Assembly: GCF_001040705.1 (NCBI RefSeq)
Contig: NZ_CVQP01000005.1
Coordinates: 599,477-663,476 of the forward strand
Source: Rhodococcus sp. RD6.2
GTDB lineage: Bacteria; Actinomycetota; Actinomycetes; Mycobacteriales; Mycobacteriaceae
Direction: 5' to 3'
Length of the DNA: 64,000 nt
Shown here: in pieces, positions 25,307 through 34,235 of the stretch
How the letters are laid out: each line of letters opens with the position of its first letter
How positions within the stretch are numbered: the first letter of the stretch is position 1
The notes under the pieces: model-generated
Told to the model about the DNA's origin: nothing
What the model saw: the letters and a program-made list of their open reading frames with translations, nothing else
Database searches by the model: none
Program-made: the position numbers and the translations under genes

Positions 25307-27313
25307 GTGCGCACCGTCGGAACCGTCGCCAGAGTCACCACGGAGTTCCTCGTCCTGTGGCTGGTGTCCGCCGCTGCACTGATCCTCACGGACTGGCTGC
25401 TGCCCGGCGTCCGCCTCGCCGCGGTACCGGGCGGCGGCCTCCTCGCTACGGTCCCCGCGGCGCTGACCCTGGCCCTCGTGTTCGGCGTCCTGTCGGTGGT
25501 CCTGTGGCCGCTGCTGATCCGGGCCATGCTGTGGGTGGGGCCGGCGCTGCTGTTCGTCGGGGCGTTCGCCGGGAACTGGCTGATCATGGTGATCGCGGTG
25601 TGGGTGGCGCCGCTCGCAACCGTCGACCGGTCCCGCGACCTCCTCGCCCTGGCGTTGGTGCTCTCCCTGGTCGGTTCCGGCGTCGAGGGCGCCATCGCCG
25701 CCCGCCGCAACGACACCTACCGGATGATGCTGGTGCGGCGTAACCGATCCCGTCTCCGCCGGAGTGGAACACCCGGGAGCGACACCGACCGTCCCGGACT
25801 GCTGTGCATCCAGATCGACGGCCTCGGCCACGCTGTGCTCCAGCGTGCCATCCGAGACGGCGTCGTCCCGAACCTCGCCGCGCTGGTCCACGATCGATCG
25901 CACGTCCTCACCCCGTGGCACACCGACTGGAGCAGCCAGACCGGAGCCAGCCAACTCGGAATCCTGCACGGCGACAACCACAACGTGCCCGCGTTCCGCT
26001 GGTACGACAAGACCCGCGGCGCCGTCGCCGTGTTCAGCAATCCCGCCGACAACGCTGCCCGCGAAGTCGAACGCGGGCACCTCCCCGGCCTGCTCTCCGG
26101 TGGCGACGGCGCCAGTCGCGGCAACCTGTTCACCGGCGGCGCCGCCGACAACGTCCTCGTCGTCAGCCGCATGCGCGGCGCCCGAATGGGCGGCGGCGCC
26201 GCCGGATACGCCCACTACTTCGCCGACCCGGCGGGCGCCGTCCGCACCACCGTCCGGTTCGTCGCCGAGGTGCTGAGGGAGATCCGGCAGGCCTTCCAGC
26301 AGCGTCGCCGTGACGTCACCCCGCGGGTGCGGCGCGGGGGCCTTTACCCGCTGGTGCGGGCTTTCACCACCGTCGTCGAGACCGACGTCGTCGTCTCCGC
26401 CGTCGTCGGTGACCTGGTCGCGGGCAGATCCGCGATCTACGTCGATCTCGTCGGCTACGACGAGGTGTCCCACCACTCCGGGGTCGAACGCCCCGAAACC
26501 CGCTCCGTCCTGCGCAAACTCGACGCGGAGATCGGGATGATCATCGCGGTCGCCGCGCAGACGGTCCGCGCGTACCGGATCGTGGTGCTCTCCGATCACG
26601 GCCAGAGTCAGGGCGCCACGTTCTCCGACCGGTACGGCGAAAGCCTCGAGCAGCTGGTGCTGCAGGCGTGCGGGAAACTTCCCACCGCTCCGTCCCGGTC
26701 ACGCGCCGCCGCGACGACAGGCACGAAGGGCCGCGGCGCCGAGGGCCTCGGCTACGTCGAAGCCAGCCTTGGTGCCGGTGCCACGGATACCTCCGCGGGC
26801 GGTCCGCCCGGAACGCCGGTGGTGCTCGCGTCGGGGAACCTCGGACTGATCAGCTTCCCGGAGCGCCCCGAACGGGCCACCCGCACCTGGATCGACGCCC
26901 GATACCCGGGCCTGCTGCCCGCGCTCACCGCGCACCCCGGAATCGGGTTCGTACTCGTCGGCCGCGAGGACGGCGGCTCGGTCGTCCTCGGTGAAGCGGG
27001 CGCCGTCGACGTCGACACCGGGCAGGTCACCGGCCGTGATCCGCTCGCCGAGTTCGGCCCCGGCGCACTCGACCGGGTGCGGCGCACCGACGGCTTCGAC
27101 AACGTCGCCGACATCATGGTCGGCGGACGGTTCTGGCCGGACACCGGGGAGGTCGCGGCGTTCGAGGAGCAGGTCGGGTCGCACGGCGGTCTCGGCGGGC
27201 CGCAGACCACCCCGTTCCTGCTGTACCCGGCCGACCTGCCCGCACCACCGGATCCGCTGCAGGGCGCCGAGGCTGTGCACACGGTGCTCGTCGGGTGGCG
27301 CGATCGGCCCTGA
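25307..27313 (+). CDS. Membrane protein with alkaline-phosphatase-superfamily domain
   Basis: 668 residues. About 110 N-terminal residues form three to four hydrophobic segments resembling the small-membrane (holin-like) domain often fused to this family. From about residue 160 follows a type-I phosphodiesterase/phosphatase domain: LLCIQIDGLGHAVL (Asp metal ligand), a Thr/Ser-rich nucleophile region (WSSQTGASQLGILHGDN), YVDLVGYDEVSHHSG and VVLSDHGQSQG (metal ligands D-H). The likely role is hydrolysis or transfer of a phosphate ester or phosphonate at the membrane; the substrate is unknown. The GTG at 25307 places the first hydrophobic segment at the N-terminus. The holin-like label does not indicate prophage. 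Confidence 0.82.
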   Translation: MRTVGTVARVTTEFLVLWLVSAAALILTDWLLPGVRLAAVPGGGLLATVPAALTLALVFGVLSVVLWPLLIRAMLWVGPALLFVGAFAGNWLIMVIAVWVAPLATVDRSRDLLALALVLSLVGSGVEGAIAARRNDTYRMMLVRRNRSRLRRSGTPGSDTDRPGLLCIQIDGLGHAVLQRAIRDGVVPNLAALVHDRSHVLTPWHTDWSSQTGASQLGILHGDNHNVPAFRWYDKTRGAVAVFSNPADNAAREVERGHLPGLLSGGDGASRGNLFTGGAADNVLVVSRMRGARMGGGAAGYAHYFADPAGAVRTTVRFVAEVLREIRQAFQQRRRDVTPRVRRGGLYPLVRAFTTVVETDVVVSAVVGDLVAGRSAIYVDLVGYDEVSHHSGVERPETRSVLRKLDAEIGMIIAVAAQTVRAYRIVVLSDHGQSQGATFSDRYGESLEQLVLQACGKLPTAPSRSRAAATTGTKGRGAEGLGYVEASLGAGATDTSAGGPPGTPVVLASGNLGLISFPERPERATRTWIDARYPGLLPALTAHPGIGFVLVGREDGGSVVLGEAGAVDVDTGQVTGRDPLAEFGPGALDRVRRTDGFDNVADIMVGGRFWPDTGEVAAFEEQVGSHGGLGGPQTTPFLLYPADLPAPPDPLQGAEAVHTVLVGWRDRP

Positions 27314-27352
27314 TGCGAGGTCGGAGAACGGTGACGGCACCCACCCAGCCGG

Positions 27353-27553
27353 TCACTGGCTCGGTTGCGGCAGTTGACAGTCGGTGATCTTCGGATTGAC
27401 GCCGAAGTAGTTCAGCGGTCCCGCCAGGACGGTAACCGCGATGGTGCCCGCGTCCGCACAGTTTCCGGGCTCGGAACCGAAGTATCCGCGCTGAGCAGCG
27501 GCGATCGCACCGATGACCAACCAGACGAGTACCAGAACCATGATGATCCTCAT
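27353..27553 (-). CDS. Small membrane protein of unknown function
   Basis: 66 residues: an N-terminal hydrophobic helix (MRIIMVLVLVWLVIGAIAAA), then an exported-looking tail with two Cys residues (PGNCADAG and ITDCQLP) that could pair. ATG at 27553 with GGAAGG eight bases before it. A SigF-like promoter lies about 30 bases upstream. It converges with the phosphodiesterase gene, leaving 39 bases between stops. I do not recognise a function. Confidence 0.75.
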   Translation of the reverse strand: MRIIMVLVLVWLVIGAIAAAQRGYFGSEPGNCADAGTIAVTVLAGPLNYFGVNPKITDCQLPQPSQ

Positions 27554-27580
27554 CGCACACCTTCCTTCGCTCCCGACGGG

Positions 27581-27605
27581 GTTCCCGAGACGGGCGCTTT
27601 CAAAC
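27581..27605 (-). promoter_or_regulatory. SigF/SigB-like promoter for the small membrane protein
   Basis: On the minus strand, GTTT (27602-27605), 15-base spacer, GGGAAC (27581-27586). The start codon at 27553 is 28 bases downstream. One base differs from GGGAAT. Confidence 0.5.
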
Positions 27606-27766
27606 GCGGGCCCCGGTCCACGCCTCCGGCTCGCCCCGGACCCGCGGGGACGACCCAACCGGTGTCGAGATGCGGCAGAGAGTGGCGAACCGTCTGTCCG
27701 CGGATGGACCGGGACGCGCAGCGGAGATACGGGTGATTCGGGGAGCGGCGCCGATACGCTGCGGTC

Positions 27767-28351
27767 GTGACCACCGAAGCCGAGTACAAGTCCGACCTGA
27801 TTCAGCGATTGCAGGTGCTGCGGGAGTCGGTCCTGTGGAAGCTGGACGGCCTGTCGGAGTACGACCTTCGACGTCCACTGACGCCCACCGGCACGAACCT
27901 GCTCGGTCTCGTCAAGCACCTGGCCGGATGCGAATTCGGCTACTTCGGCCACGTCTTCGGGCGCCCGGCCCCGGTGGAGTTGCCCTGGGCGAACCCCGGC
28001 GCCGCGGCGAACGCGGACATGTGGGCGGCGCCGGAGCAGTCGACCGAGTTCATCGTCGACGGTCTCTACCGTCGATCGTGGAAGCATGCCGAGCGCACGT
28101 TCGAGACGCTGGAACTCGACTCGCCAGGATTGGTGCCCGGGTGGCCCCAGGAGCACGTCACCCTCCATCAGATCCTGCTGCACATGAACATCGAAACGGC
28201 ACGCCATGCCGGGCACGCCGACATCGTTCGGGAGATGATCGACGGCGCCGCCGGGATGACCCGAGACAACGACAACCTCGCGATCAGCGACGTCGACAGC
28301 ACGTCCAGACATTTCGAGCGAGTTCGAGCCGCTGCCGATACGTTCCGGTGA
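27767..28351 (+). CDS. DinB/DUF664-like protein
   Basis: 194 residues matching the DinB-like four-helix family: an early helix (QRLQVLRESVLWKLDGLSE), the LLGLVKHLAGCEFGYFGHVFG segment with a metal-ligand His, and a late LHQILLHMNIETARHAGHADIVRE with further His ligands. Family members are metal-binding and include bacillithiol/mycothiol S-transferases; a mycothiol-linked role is plausible in this organism group but not shown. GTG start at 27767; no strong ribosome site. It stands alone. Confidence 0.85.
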   Translation: MTTEAEYKSDLIQRLQVLRESVLWKLDGLSEYDLRRPLTPTGTNLLGLVKHLAGCEFGYFGHVFGRPAPVELPWANPGAAANADMWAAPEQSTEFIVDGLYRRSWKHAERTFETLELDSPGLVPGWPQEHVTLHQILLHMNIETARHAGHADIVREMIDGAAGMTRDNDNLAISDVDSTSRHFERVRAAADTFR

Positions 28352-28432
28352 GGACGGTATCCCGCTGATCTTCACTGCCACTCGGCAACCGTGTCCGTTG
28401 TGCGGCCGGACCGGTGCCCGTACGGTGTGGGG

Positions 28433-29674
28433 ATGCGCCTGTCCGCGGTGCTCGCGGCCCTCGCCGTCGTCGGCGGGGCGGTCGCCGCTGCGCCACCGTC
28501 CACCGCGGCACCGGAACTCGGGTGCGCGTGGCAGTTCATGTCGAACGCCACCACCTTGAACGTCGCGTTCCCCGACGCCAACGCCACCTACTGGGTGCTG
28601 CCGTACACCTTGCTCGCCGGTGACCGCATCACCCTCGCCGGGGAGTACCCGTACGCCCGGTACATGTCGCTCAACACCTACGGCACCGACTTCGACACCG
28701 TGGACACGTTGCGCGACAACGAGATCACCCCGGACCCCGGTAGCGGCAACCCGTTCGCCGACCCCACCGCCACCTCGCTGCCGCCGGATCGGCGGCGCTG
28801 GCACGCCACCGTCACCACCGGCCCCGCGGACCACAGTCGCAACGAGATCGCCGCGCTGCCGACGGGCGCGGGCGCGCAACGCCTTCCGGCCGGGTTCCTC
28901 ATCATCCGCGTCTACGTTCCGGACGACGCGGCGTCCCCGGCGGGTGGGGTGCCGTTGCCGCAGGTGAGCCTGACCCGCGCCGGACGCACCGTCGAGGTCA
29001 CCACCTGCAGCGCCCCCTTCGACCCGGCGGCGGTCACCGGCGGCCCGATCGGCGGCGCCGCCGCGTCCGCGCTCGATTCGGTCATCGCGTCCGCGGCGGC
29101 AGGCGCATTCCCCGGCAACACCCCGGAGGCCACGTTCGTCAACCCGGCGAGCACGTCGGGCCTGTTTCCCAACGGCGACAACAAGTACGTCGGCGCCGCG
29201 CTGACCCATCAGCCGGGCCGCATCGTCGTCGTCCGGGGCCGCGCACCGACGTTCCCCGACACCAGGGCCGGGACACCGGTCACCGAACCCGGTACGCAGG
29301 TGCGGTACTGGTCGATGTGCCAGAACGACCTCGTGTCTCCGTATCCGGTGGTCGCCTGCGCCGCGGACTTCCAGACGGCCGTGGACGATTCGGGCTACTA
29401 CACGTACGTGATCGCCGCCCCCGAGGACGTCCCTGCCTCGGCCGCCGCCGATCCGGCGGTGACCGTGCTGCCGTGGGGGTCGACGGACGTTGCGAAGAAG
29501 GTGCTGTTCCTGCGGCACATGCTGCCGAGCCCGCAGTTCTATCCGCATTCCGTGCAGGCGTCCCAGGACAGCGGCGTGGCCCCGGCCACGTCGATGGGTG
29601 AGTACTACCCGCGCGCCGTCTACTGCGACACCGACACCTACGAAACCGGTGGCTACAGCTCCTGTTTCGACTGA
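28433..29674 (+). CDS. Secreted protein of unknown function
   Basis: 413 residues. The N-terminal 24 residues are a Sec signal peptide (hydrophobic core LAALAVVGGAVAAA, cleavage likely after PSTA). The mature part starts LGCAWQFMSN and carries aromatic, Gly- and Asp-rich stretches (ATYWVLPYTLLAGDRITL, ARYMSLNTYGTDFDTVDTL, VRYWSMCQNDL) and at least six Cys residues, so it is likely disulfide-bonded and all-beta. I cannot assign a family with certainty. ATG at 28433 was chosen because it starts the signal peptide; the earlier in-frame GTG at 28391 would put a charged extension before it. It is followed 36 bases later by an ABC exporter operon on the same strand. Confidence 0.8.
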   Translation: MRLSAVLAALAVVGGAVAAAPPSTAAPELGCAWQFMSNATTLNVAFPDANATYWVLPYTLLAGDRITLAGEYPYARYMSLNTYGTDFDTVDTLRDNEITPDPGSGNPFADPTATSLPPDRRRWHATVTTGPADHSRNEIAALPTGAGAQRLPAGFLIIRVYVPDDAASPAGGVPLPQVSLTRAGRTVEVTTCSAPFDPAAVTGGPIGGAAASALDSVIASAAAGAFPGNTPEATFVNPASTSGLFPNGDNKYVGAALTHQPGRIVVVRGRAPTFPDTRAGTPVTEPGTQVRYWSMCQNDLVSPYPVVACAADFQTAVDDSGYYTYVIAAPEDVPASAAADPAVTVLPWGSTDVAKKVLFLRHMLPSPQFYPHSVQASQDSGVAPATSMGEYYPRAVYCDTDTYETGGYSSCFD

Positions 29675-29710
29675 CGAACAAGTTCGACCGATCAGCGAGG
29701 GAGGACACAC

Positions 29711-30706
29711 ATGGCCGACGCCATCGTCGTGGAGGGCCTGGTCAAGAGGTACGGCACCGTCACCGCCCTGGACGGCATCGACCTGACCGTCCCCGCGGGA
29801 ACGGTGACGGCGCTCCTCGGCCCCAACGGGGCAGGCAAGACCACGGCGGTGCGGGTGCTGACCACACTGCTGGTCCCGGACAGCGGCATCGCCCGCGTCG
29901 ACGGTCTCGACGTCGTCGCCGACGCCGCGAAATTGCGTTCCCGGATCGGGGCGTCGGGCCAGTACGCGGCCGTCGACGAGTACCTGACCGGGTTCGAGAA
30001 CCTCGAGATGGTCGGCCGGCTGTATCACCTGGGCACGAAGCGAAGTCAGCAGCGGGCCCGGGAACTGCTCGACCAGTTCGACCTCACCGACGCCGCGGAC
30101 CGGCCCGTGAAGGGCTACTCCGGTGGCATGCGGCGCCGCCTCGACCTCGCGGGCGCGCTCGTCGCGACACCGCCGGTGCTGTTCCTCGACGAGCCGACCA
30201 CCGGGCTCGATCCCCGCGCCCGGATCGGTCTGTGGAACGTCATCGACGAGCTAGTCGCCCAGGGCACCACGCTGTTGCTGACGACGCAGTACATGGACGA
30301 GGCGGAACGGCTCGCCGACCGGATCGCCGTCATCGACCACGGCGCGGTCATCGCGCGGGGCACCGCAGACGAACTGAAGAATCTGGTCGGCGGGGAACGC
30401 ATCGAACTCGGGTTGGCTGACGCAGCCCGCCTGCCAGATTTGCGGATCGAGCTGGACCCGGTGGCCGTCGGCGAGATTCAGGTGGAATCCGCCACCGGCA
30501 AGGTCGTGGTTCCGGTCGACGGGGGCGCGGACTCGCTGGCGGCGGCGTTGGCCCGACTGTCGGCGGCCGGGATCGCCGTCACTGACATCGCCCTGCGCAA
30601 ACCGACCCTCGACGACGTGTTCCTGTCCCTGACCGGGCACGAGGCGCAGGACGAAGAGGACCGCGACAGCATGGACCGCGACGGCAGCGAAGGGGCGGCG
30701 CAATGA
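29711..30706 (+). CDS. ABC exporter ATPase, DrrA type
   Basis: 331 residues. Walker A GPNGAGKTT near residue 40, signature YSGGMRRRLDLA, Walker [13 protein letters not shown], then a C-terminal extension typical of the daunorubicin-resistance (DrrA) branch of ABC-2 exporters. It energises the permease encoded next, whose start overlaps its stop as ATGA. GGGAGG precedes the ATG by six bases. DrrA-type pairs often export hydrophobic secondary metabolites or lipids; the NRPS product is one candidate cargo, with no direct evidence. Confidence 0.94.
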   Translation: MADAIVVEGLVKRYGTVTALDGIDLTVPAGTVTALLGPNGAGKTTAVRVLTTLLVPDSGIARVDGLDVVADAAKLRSRIGASGQYAAVDEYLTGFENLEMVGRLYHLGTKRSQQRARELLDQFDLTDAADRPVKGYSGGMRRRLDLAGALVATPPVLFLDEPTTGLDPRARIGLWNVIDELVAQGTTLLLTTQYMDEAERLADRIAVIDHGAVIARGTADELKNLVGGERIELGLADAARLPDLRIELDPVAVGEIQVESATGKVVVPVDGGADSLAAALARLSAAGIAVTDIALRKPTLDDVFLSLTGHEAQDEEDRDSMDRDGSEGAAQ

Positions 30707-31506
30707 ACGCGATGCAGATGGTGGCGTCCGACGGACTGACCATCGCCAAGCGAAACGTCATCAAGATCAAGCGGGTTCCCGACCTCATCGTCTTCACGGT
30801 GCTGTCGCCGATCATGTTCGTGTTGCTGTTCGCGTTCGTGTTCGGTAGCGCCATCGAGGTTCCCGGCATGTCGTACCGCGAGTTCCTCATCGCGGGCGTC
30901 TTCACCCAGACCGTCATCTTCGGCGCCACCTGGACGGGACTCGGCATGGTCGAGGACCTGCAGAAGGGCATCATCGACCGGTTCCGGTCGCTGCCGATGG
31001 CGCCGTCCGCGGTGCTCATCGGCCGCACCTCCACCGATGTCATCATCAACGTCATCAGCCTCGTCGTGATGTCGCTGACCGGCCTGGTCATCGGGTGGCG
31101 CATCCACTCGTCGGTCCTCGAGGCGGCCGCCGCCTACGCGTTGATGCTGCTGTTCGCGTACGCGCTGTCCTGGGTGATGGCGGTGGTCGGCATGTGGGTC
31201 CGCACCCCCGAGGTGTTCAACAACGCCAGCTTCATGGTGATCTTCCCGCTCTCGTTCATCGCGAACACCTTCGTCGATCCGTCGTCGATGCCACCGGTCC
31301 TGCAGGTCATCGCGGAGTGGAACCCGGTGTCCGCGTTGACGCAGGCGGTGCGGAACCTGTTCGGAAACACCGCCCCGCAGATGCCGCCGCCGCAGGCGTG
31401 GCCCCTGCAGAACCCGATCGTGGCAACGCTGCTGTGGATCGCGCTGATGCTGATCGTGTTCGTGCCGTTCGCGATCCACCGCTACAAGAAGGCTGTGAGT
31501 CGCTGA
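30703..31506 (+). CDS. ABC-2 type permease, DrrB type
   Basis: 267 residues, six predicted membrane helices, including VFTVLSPIMFVLLFAFVFGS and a final MLIVFVPFAI helix. The ABC-2 signature regions (QKGIIDRFRSLPMAPSAVL and NASFMVIFPLSFIANTFVD) place it in the DrrB/NodJ branch. Overlaps the ATPase gene by four bases, so the pair is made together. Ends near a strong hairpin at 31580-31614. Confidence 0.93.
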   Translation: MNAMQMVASDGLTIAKRNVIKIKRVPDLIVFTVLSPIMFVLLFAFVFGSAIEVPGMSYREFLIAGVFTQTVIFGATWTGLGMVEDLQKGIIDRFRSLPMAPSAVLIGRTSTDVIINVISLVVMSLTGLVIGWRIHSSVLEAAAAYALMLLFAYALSWVMAVVGMWVRTPEVFNNASFMVIFPLSFIANTFVDPSSMPPVLQVIAEWNPVSALTQAVRNLFGNTAPQMPPPQAWPLQNPIVATLLWIALMLIVFVPFAIHRYKKAVSR

Positions 31507-31579
31507 GTTCGGTCGGCACCGAGTGCCCGTGACACCGAATCCAGGGAGTGTCGACTGAAGCAAGATGCTGTGGCCGTTC

Positions 31580-31614
31580 CCCGTCTTCGTCACGTATCTC
31601 GGGACGAAGACGGG
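31580..31614. terminator. Hairpin between convergent drrB-like and EVE-like genes
   Basis: Perfect 12-bp stem (CCCGTCTTCGTC at 31580-31591 with 31603-31614), 11-base loop, no U tract. It lies between the stops at 31506 and 31627, so it is likely bidirectional. Confidence 0.65.
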
Positions 31615-31626
31615 CGGTGCGCCTGA

Positions 31627-32085
31627 TCAGCCTGCGCGTTCCCCTCCTGCGAGATGCTTCTCCCACGCGATCTCGAGGTCGTGGTCGGACGGGGAGTGAA
31701 CAGCACGTCCCGAATTGAGGATCGGGAACCTGAATTCCGGCATCCCGTGCTTCATCGCTTCGTACACGAGCCGATCGTCGGTGTGCACGAGTACATCCCA
31801 TTCGACCTGGATGTACGGCGCCAAGGCGTTGCTGTCACTCCAATGCGTCGCCCACTCGACCCCGTCCGCAAGGATCCATCCACTCGCGATGATGCCGTTG
31901 CGCTTCCCCGTCCGGTGGAGAAATACGCGGTCACCGATGTGCGGGTCGCCGTGCCCCTGACCGAAACTCCATCGCGTCGGGGCCTTGCGCCCCTGCGCGG
32001 TCAGCTGACGATCCCTGGCGCGGTCCTTCGCGGGATACCCGTTTTCGCTACCGTCCCAGAGCAGTACGAATGTCTTACGATCCAT
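31627..32085 (-). CDS. EVE-like (PUA-superfamily) protein
   Basis: 152 residues. The pattern FVLLWDGSENGY, then GDPHIGDRVFLHRTGKRNGIIASG resembles the EVE/YTH-like fold, which binds modified bases and is often fused to HNH or McrBC restriction nucleases. Here it stands alone with no nuclease neighbour. Two starts are possible: ATG 32085 (chosen; GGAGG lies 12 bases upstream) and ATG 32097 (GGAGG directly against it). The gene and the next one are less GC-rich than their neighbours, which may indicate transfer. Confidence 0.55.
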   Translation of the reverse strand: MDRKTFVLLWDGSENGYPAKDRARDRQLTAQGRKAPTRWSFGQGHGDPHIGDRVFLHRTGKRNGIIASGWILADGVEWATHWSDSNALAPYIQVEWDVLVHTDDRLVYEAMKHGMPEFRFPILNSGRAVHSPSDHDLEIAWEKHLAGGERAG

Positions 32086-32226
32086 GAATCCGACCATCCT
32101 CCATGTCTGCACCCGCCTGTCGTGGTGGGTCAGTGAACCACAGCGCGCCGACACCACCCGTTGTCTCTGGGGTTCCATGCGTCCGTCGCGGACGGACGGG
32201 CGCGTGGGCCGCAGGGTGATGCCGAT

Positions 32227-33366
32227 CTACCGGTCGATCCGGGGCAGAGGCGTTTCTGTCACGCCATCGGTGTGAAGTTCGATCAGCGATGACCGATGCT
32301 CGTGTAGGAGATGAGGCCGTACTTCGTGGATGGTCGCCACCGGTTGAGCGGTGCGCCAGTCCCACAAGCTCGTCGCGATGCCGTCGTGGACGGCGAGCAG
32401 ATCACCGCAACGGAAGAGCCGCCCAACTGGCCAGTCGAACCCCTCCGGGCGGCCGGGGGCAGGGACACGAAGAACTGTCACGCCAGGTGAGGCTGTGTTC
32501 TCCTGGCGCGGTGCGTCCACATCGAGGATGAAGATTGCACCTTCGTCGTGGGCGCCGACAGGATCCAACGGATGCTCGGCGAACCGCTCGTCGTCGACCG
32601 CGAGCGGGCTTCGTCTGCACCACAGCGCTACATGCGACGCGTCGAGCCACACGCACGGCAACGTCCACTCGTCCCCGAACCCCATGACGGCGGCGAGGTC
32701 ATTCTCCAGGTAGGCCTCTTCCGGCTGGTACACCGCGCCGTCCAGCCAGGCGGCCAGGTCGATCAGGTACTGGACGGCTGCCGGTTGCCAAACCCACCCA
32801 TCACAGAGGAGCCACCGCCCCTGGGGACTGGCGTGGATCGCGCCGTAGAAGTAATCGAGGTAATGCGACGATTCGTCAGCCTCGGCAGGATCTTCCGACT
32901 GGCGAGCGGTCAGACACCGGCCCGACGGCAATGCTGTCGCATCGATCCGGTTCCAGTCGGTGCGATGGACCAGGACAGTGCCATGCGCGGGGTGCTGAAC
33001 GAAGGCGACCGATGCCGGCACCGTTTCGGCGCAGTAGTCGCCTGCGTCGAGTCGCATCACCGTGTCACCTGTCGACAGATCCACGACTACGCCCGCCGTT
33101 CCGAAATCCTCGACCACAGCGGCGAACCGTTCATCGGTGTCGATGTGGAGTCGCCACCGCCCTCCCGTGAGCAGGGGTTGTCCGATGCCGGCCAGCCGGG
33201 TCGCCTCGCCGGTGTCCAGGTTCAGTCCGGAGAGGACCCCGTCGGCGTCGAGGACCAACAGATCACCGTATTCGGCGTCGATCTCGACCGCGTCGACCAG
33301 AGGGGAGCCCGGCCGGCGGAACCGGCGACCGCCAGCCGGGGCACTGTTCGCGCTCTCGAAATCCAT
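32227..33366 (-). CDS. Protein of unknown function, possible beta-propeller
   Basis: 379 residues, no signal peptide, no obvious catalytic motif. Short repeating segments of the form GDLLVLDADG-LSGLNLDTGE, AAVVEDFGTAGVVVDLSTGD and GDLLAVHDGIATSLWDW suggest blades of a WD40/propeller-like fold. Trp- and acid-rich. ATG at 33366. It is less GC-rich than the operon to its right and is separated from it by a long inverted repeat. Not recognised. Confidence 0.65.
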   Translation of the reverse strand: MDFESANSAPAGGRRFRRPGSPLVDAVEIDAEYGDLLVLDADGVLSGLNLDTGEATRLAGIGQPLLTGGRWRLHIDTDERFAAVVEDFGTAGVVVDLSTGDTVMRLDAGDYCAETVPASVAFVQHPAHGTVLVHRTDWNRIDATALPSGRCLTARQSEDPAEADESSHYLDYFYGAIHASPQGRWLLCDGWVWQPAAVQYLIDLAAWLDGAVYQPEEAYLENDLAAVMGFGDEWTLPCVWLDASHVALWCRRSPLAVDDERFAEHPLDPVGAHDEGAIFILDVDAPRQENTASPGVTVLRVPAPGRPEGFDWPVGRLFRCGDLLAVHDGIATSLWDWRTAQPVATIHEVRPHLLHEHRSSLIELHTDGVTETPLPRIDR

Positions 33367-33408
33367 CGCCCGAGCATCCCATGGTGAGATTCCGGGGAGC
33401 CTCGAGTC

Positions 33409-33493
33409 AGGCCGTGTTGCCGCCCGACCACGCCGGCCTCCGCCTCGCCGCGGACCCTCCACCGGGTCACCGGCGGCGTCGGCAACACGGCCT
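33409..33493 (-). terminator. Long inverted repeat at the end of the sigK-rskA operon
   Basis: Perfect 14-bp arms, AGGCCGTGTTGCCG (33409-33422) and its complement (33480-33493), around 57 bases. The right arm covers the rskA stop codon. It may terminate the operon; the loop is unusually long, so another role is possible. Confidence 0.45.
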
Positions 33494-34235
33494 AGGTGAG
33501 TGGCAGTTGCGCGAAAGGTTCGCTCGTCGGCTGCGTGGATCCGCCGGGCGGTTCGACGGTGAACGCGAGCGCCGTGGCATCGCCGATCCCGTCGAGCACC
33601 GCCGTCGTCGACGGGGCGACGGTCGCCGCGTCCATGGTGCCCGCGGGCACCATGTCGGGTCCTTGCACCAGCCACATCTGGTACACCGTGCCCGGTGCGG
33701 GCGGGGTGACGTTGTTCATCACCAGCACGCCGGCGTCCGCATCCTTCGAGTACACGACCGTCGCGGTGCCGCCGCCCTCGATGGCCCCCGACGAGGTGCG
33801 GACGTCGTCGGCGGCGAGCACTTGCTCCGCGGTCGGCGCCATCTCGTCGCCGATCATGCGGGTGGCGGCAACGCCGCCCCCGACCGCCACGACGACGGCG
33901 GCGGCCGCGGCGAGCAGTGCGGTGCGCATCCGGCGGGGGCGCCTGGTCGCCAGGTCGACGGGTTCGGCCGCCGGACGGTCGGCTGCCACCGCCGCGAGAA
34001 TGGTCGCCCGCAGGCGCACGGGCGGCTCCGTCGCGGTCGCCTCGGACACCTCGGCCATGGTTTCGCGCGCCTCGCGTACGCGGCGGGTGAACTCGGCGGC
34101 CTCCGCCGGCGGCGCAGCGGCGAGCGCGGTGTCGATCCGGGCTCGTTCGTGGTCCGAGATCGCGTCGAGCGCGTACACCTCGGCCAGGTCCAGACTGTCG
34201 TCGCCGGTCCCACCGAGAAGGGTGTGCTCGGTCAT
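33492..34235 (-). CDS. rskA: Anti-sigma-K factor RskA
   Basis: 247 residues. Cytoplasmic N-terminal anti-sigma domain (LAEVYALDAISDHERARID), one membrane helix near residues 105-125 ([19 protein letters not shown]), then the extracytoplasmic RskA domain with the VYQMWLVQG segment. Sequesters SigK at the membrane; release is normally by regulated proteolysis. Start ATG at 34235 overlaps the sigK stop as ATGA. In the M. tuberculosis complex the pair controls sigK and antigen genes; here the targets are probably the operon itself and the divergent lipocalin gene. Confidence 0.95.
   Translation of the reverse strand: MTEHTLLGGTGDDSLDLAEVYALDAISDHERARIDTALAAAPPAEAAEFTRRVREARETMAEVSEATATEPPVRLRATILAAVAADRPAAEPVDLATRRPRRMRTALLAAAAAVVVAVGGGVAATRMIGDEMAPTAEQVLAADDVRTSSGAIEGGGTATVVYSKDADAGVLVMNNVTPPAPGTVYQMWLVQGPDMVPAGTMDAATVAPSTTAVLDGIGDATALAFTVEPPGGSTQPTSEPFAQLPLT

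Noticed and set aside
25307-25640. Holin-like N-terminal segment as sign of a prophage
   Set aside because: It is fused to a phosphatase-type domain and no phage genes are nearby.
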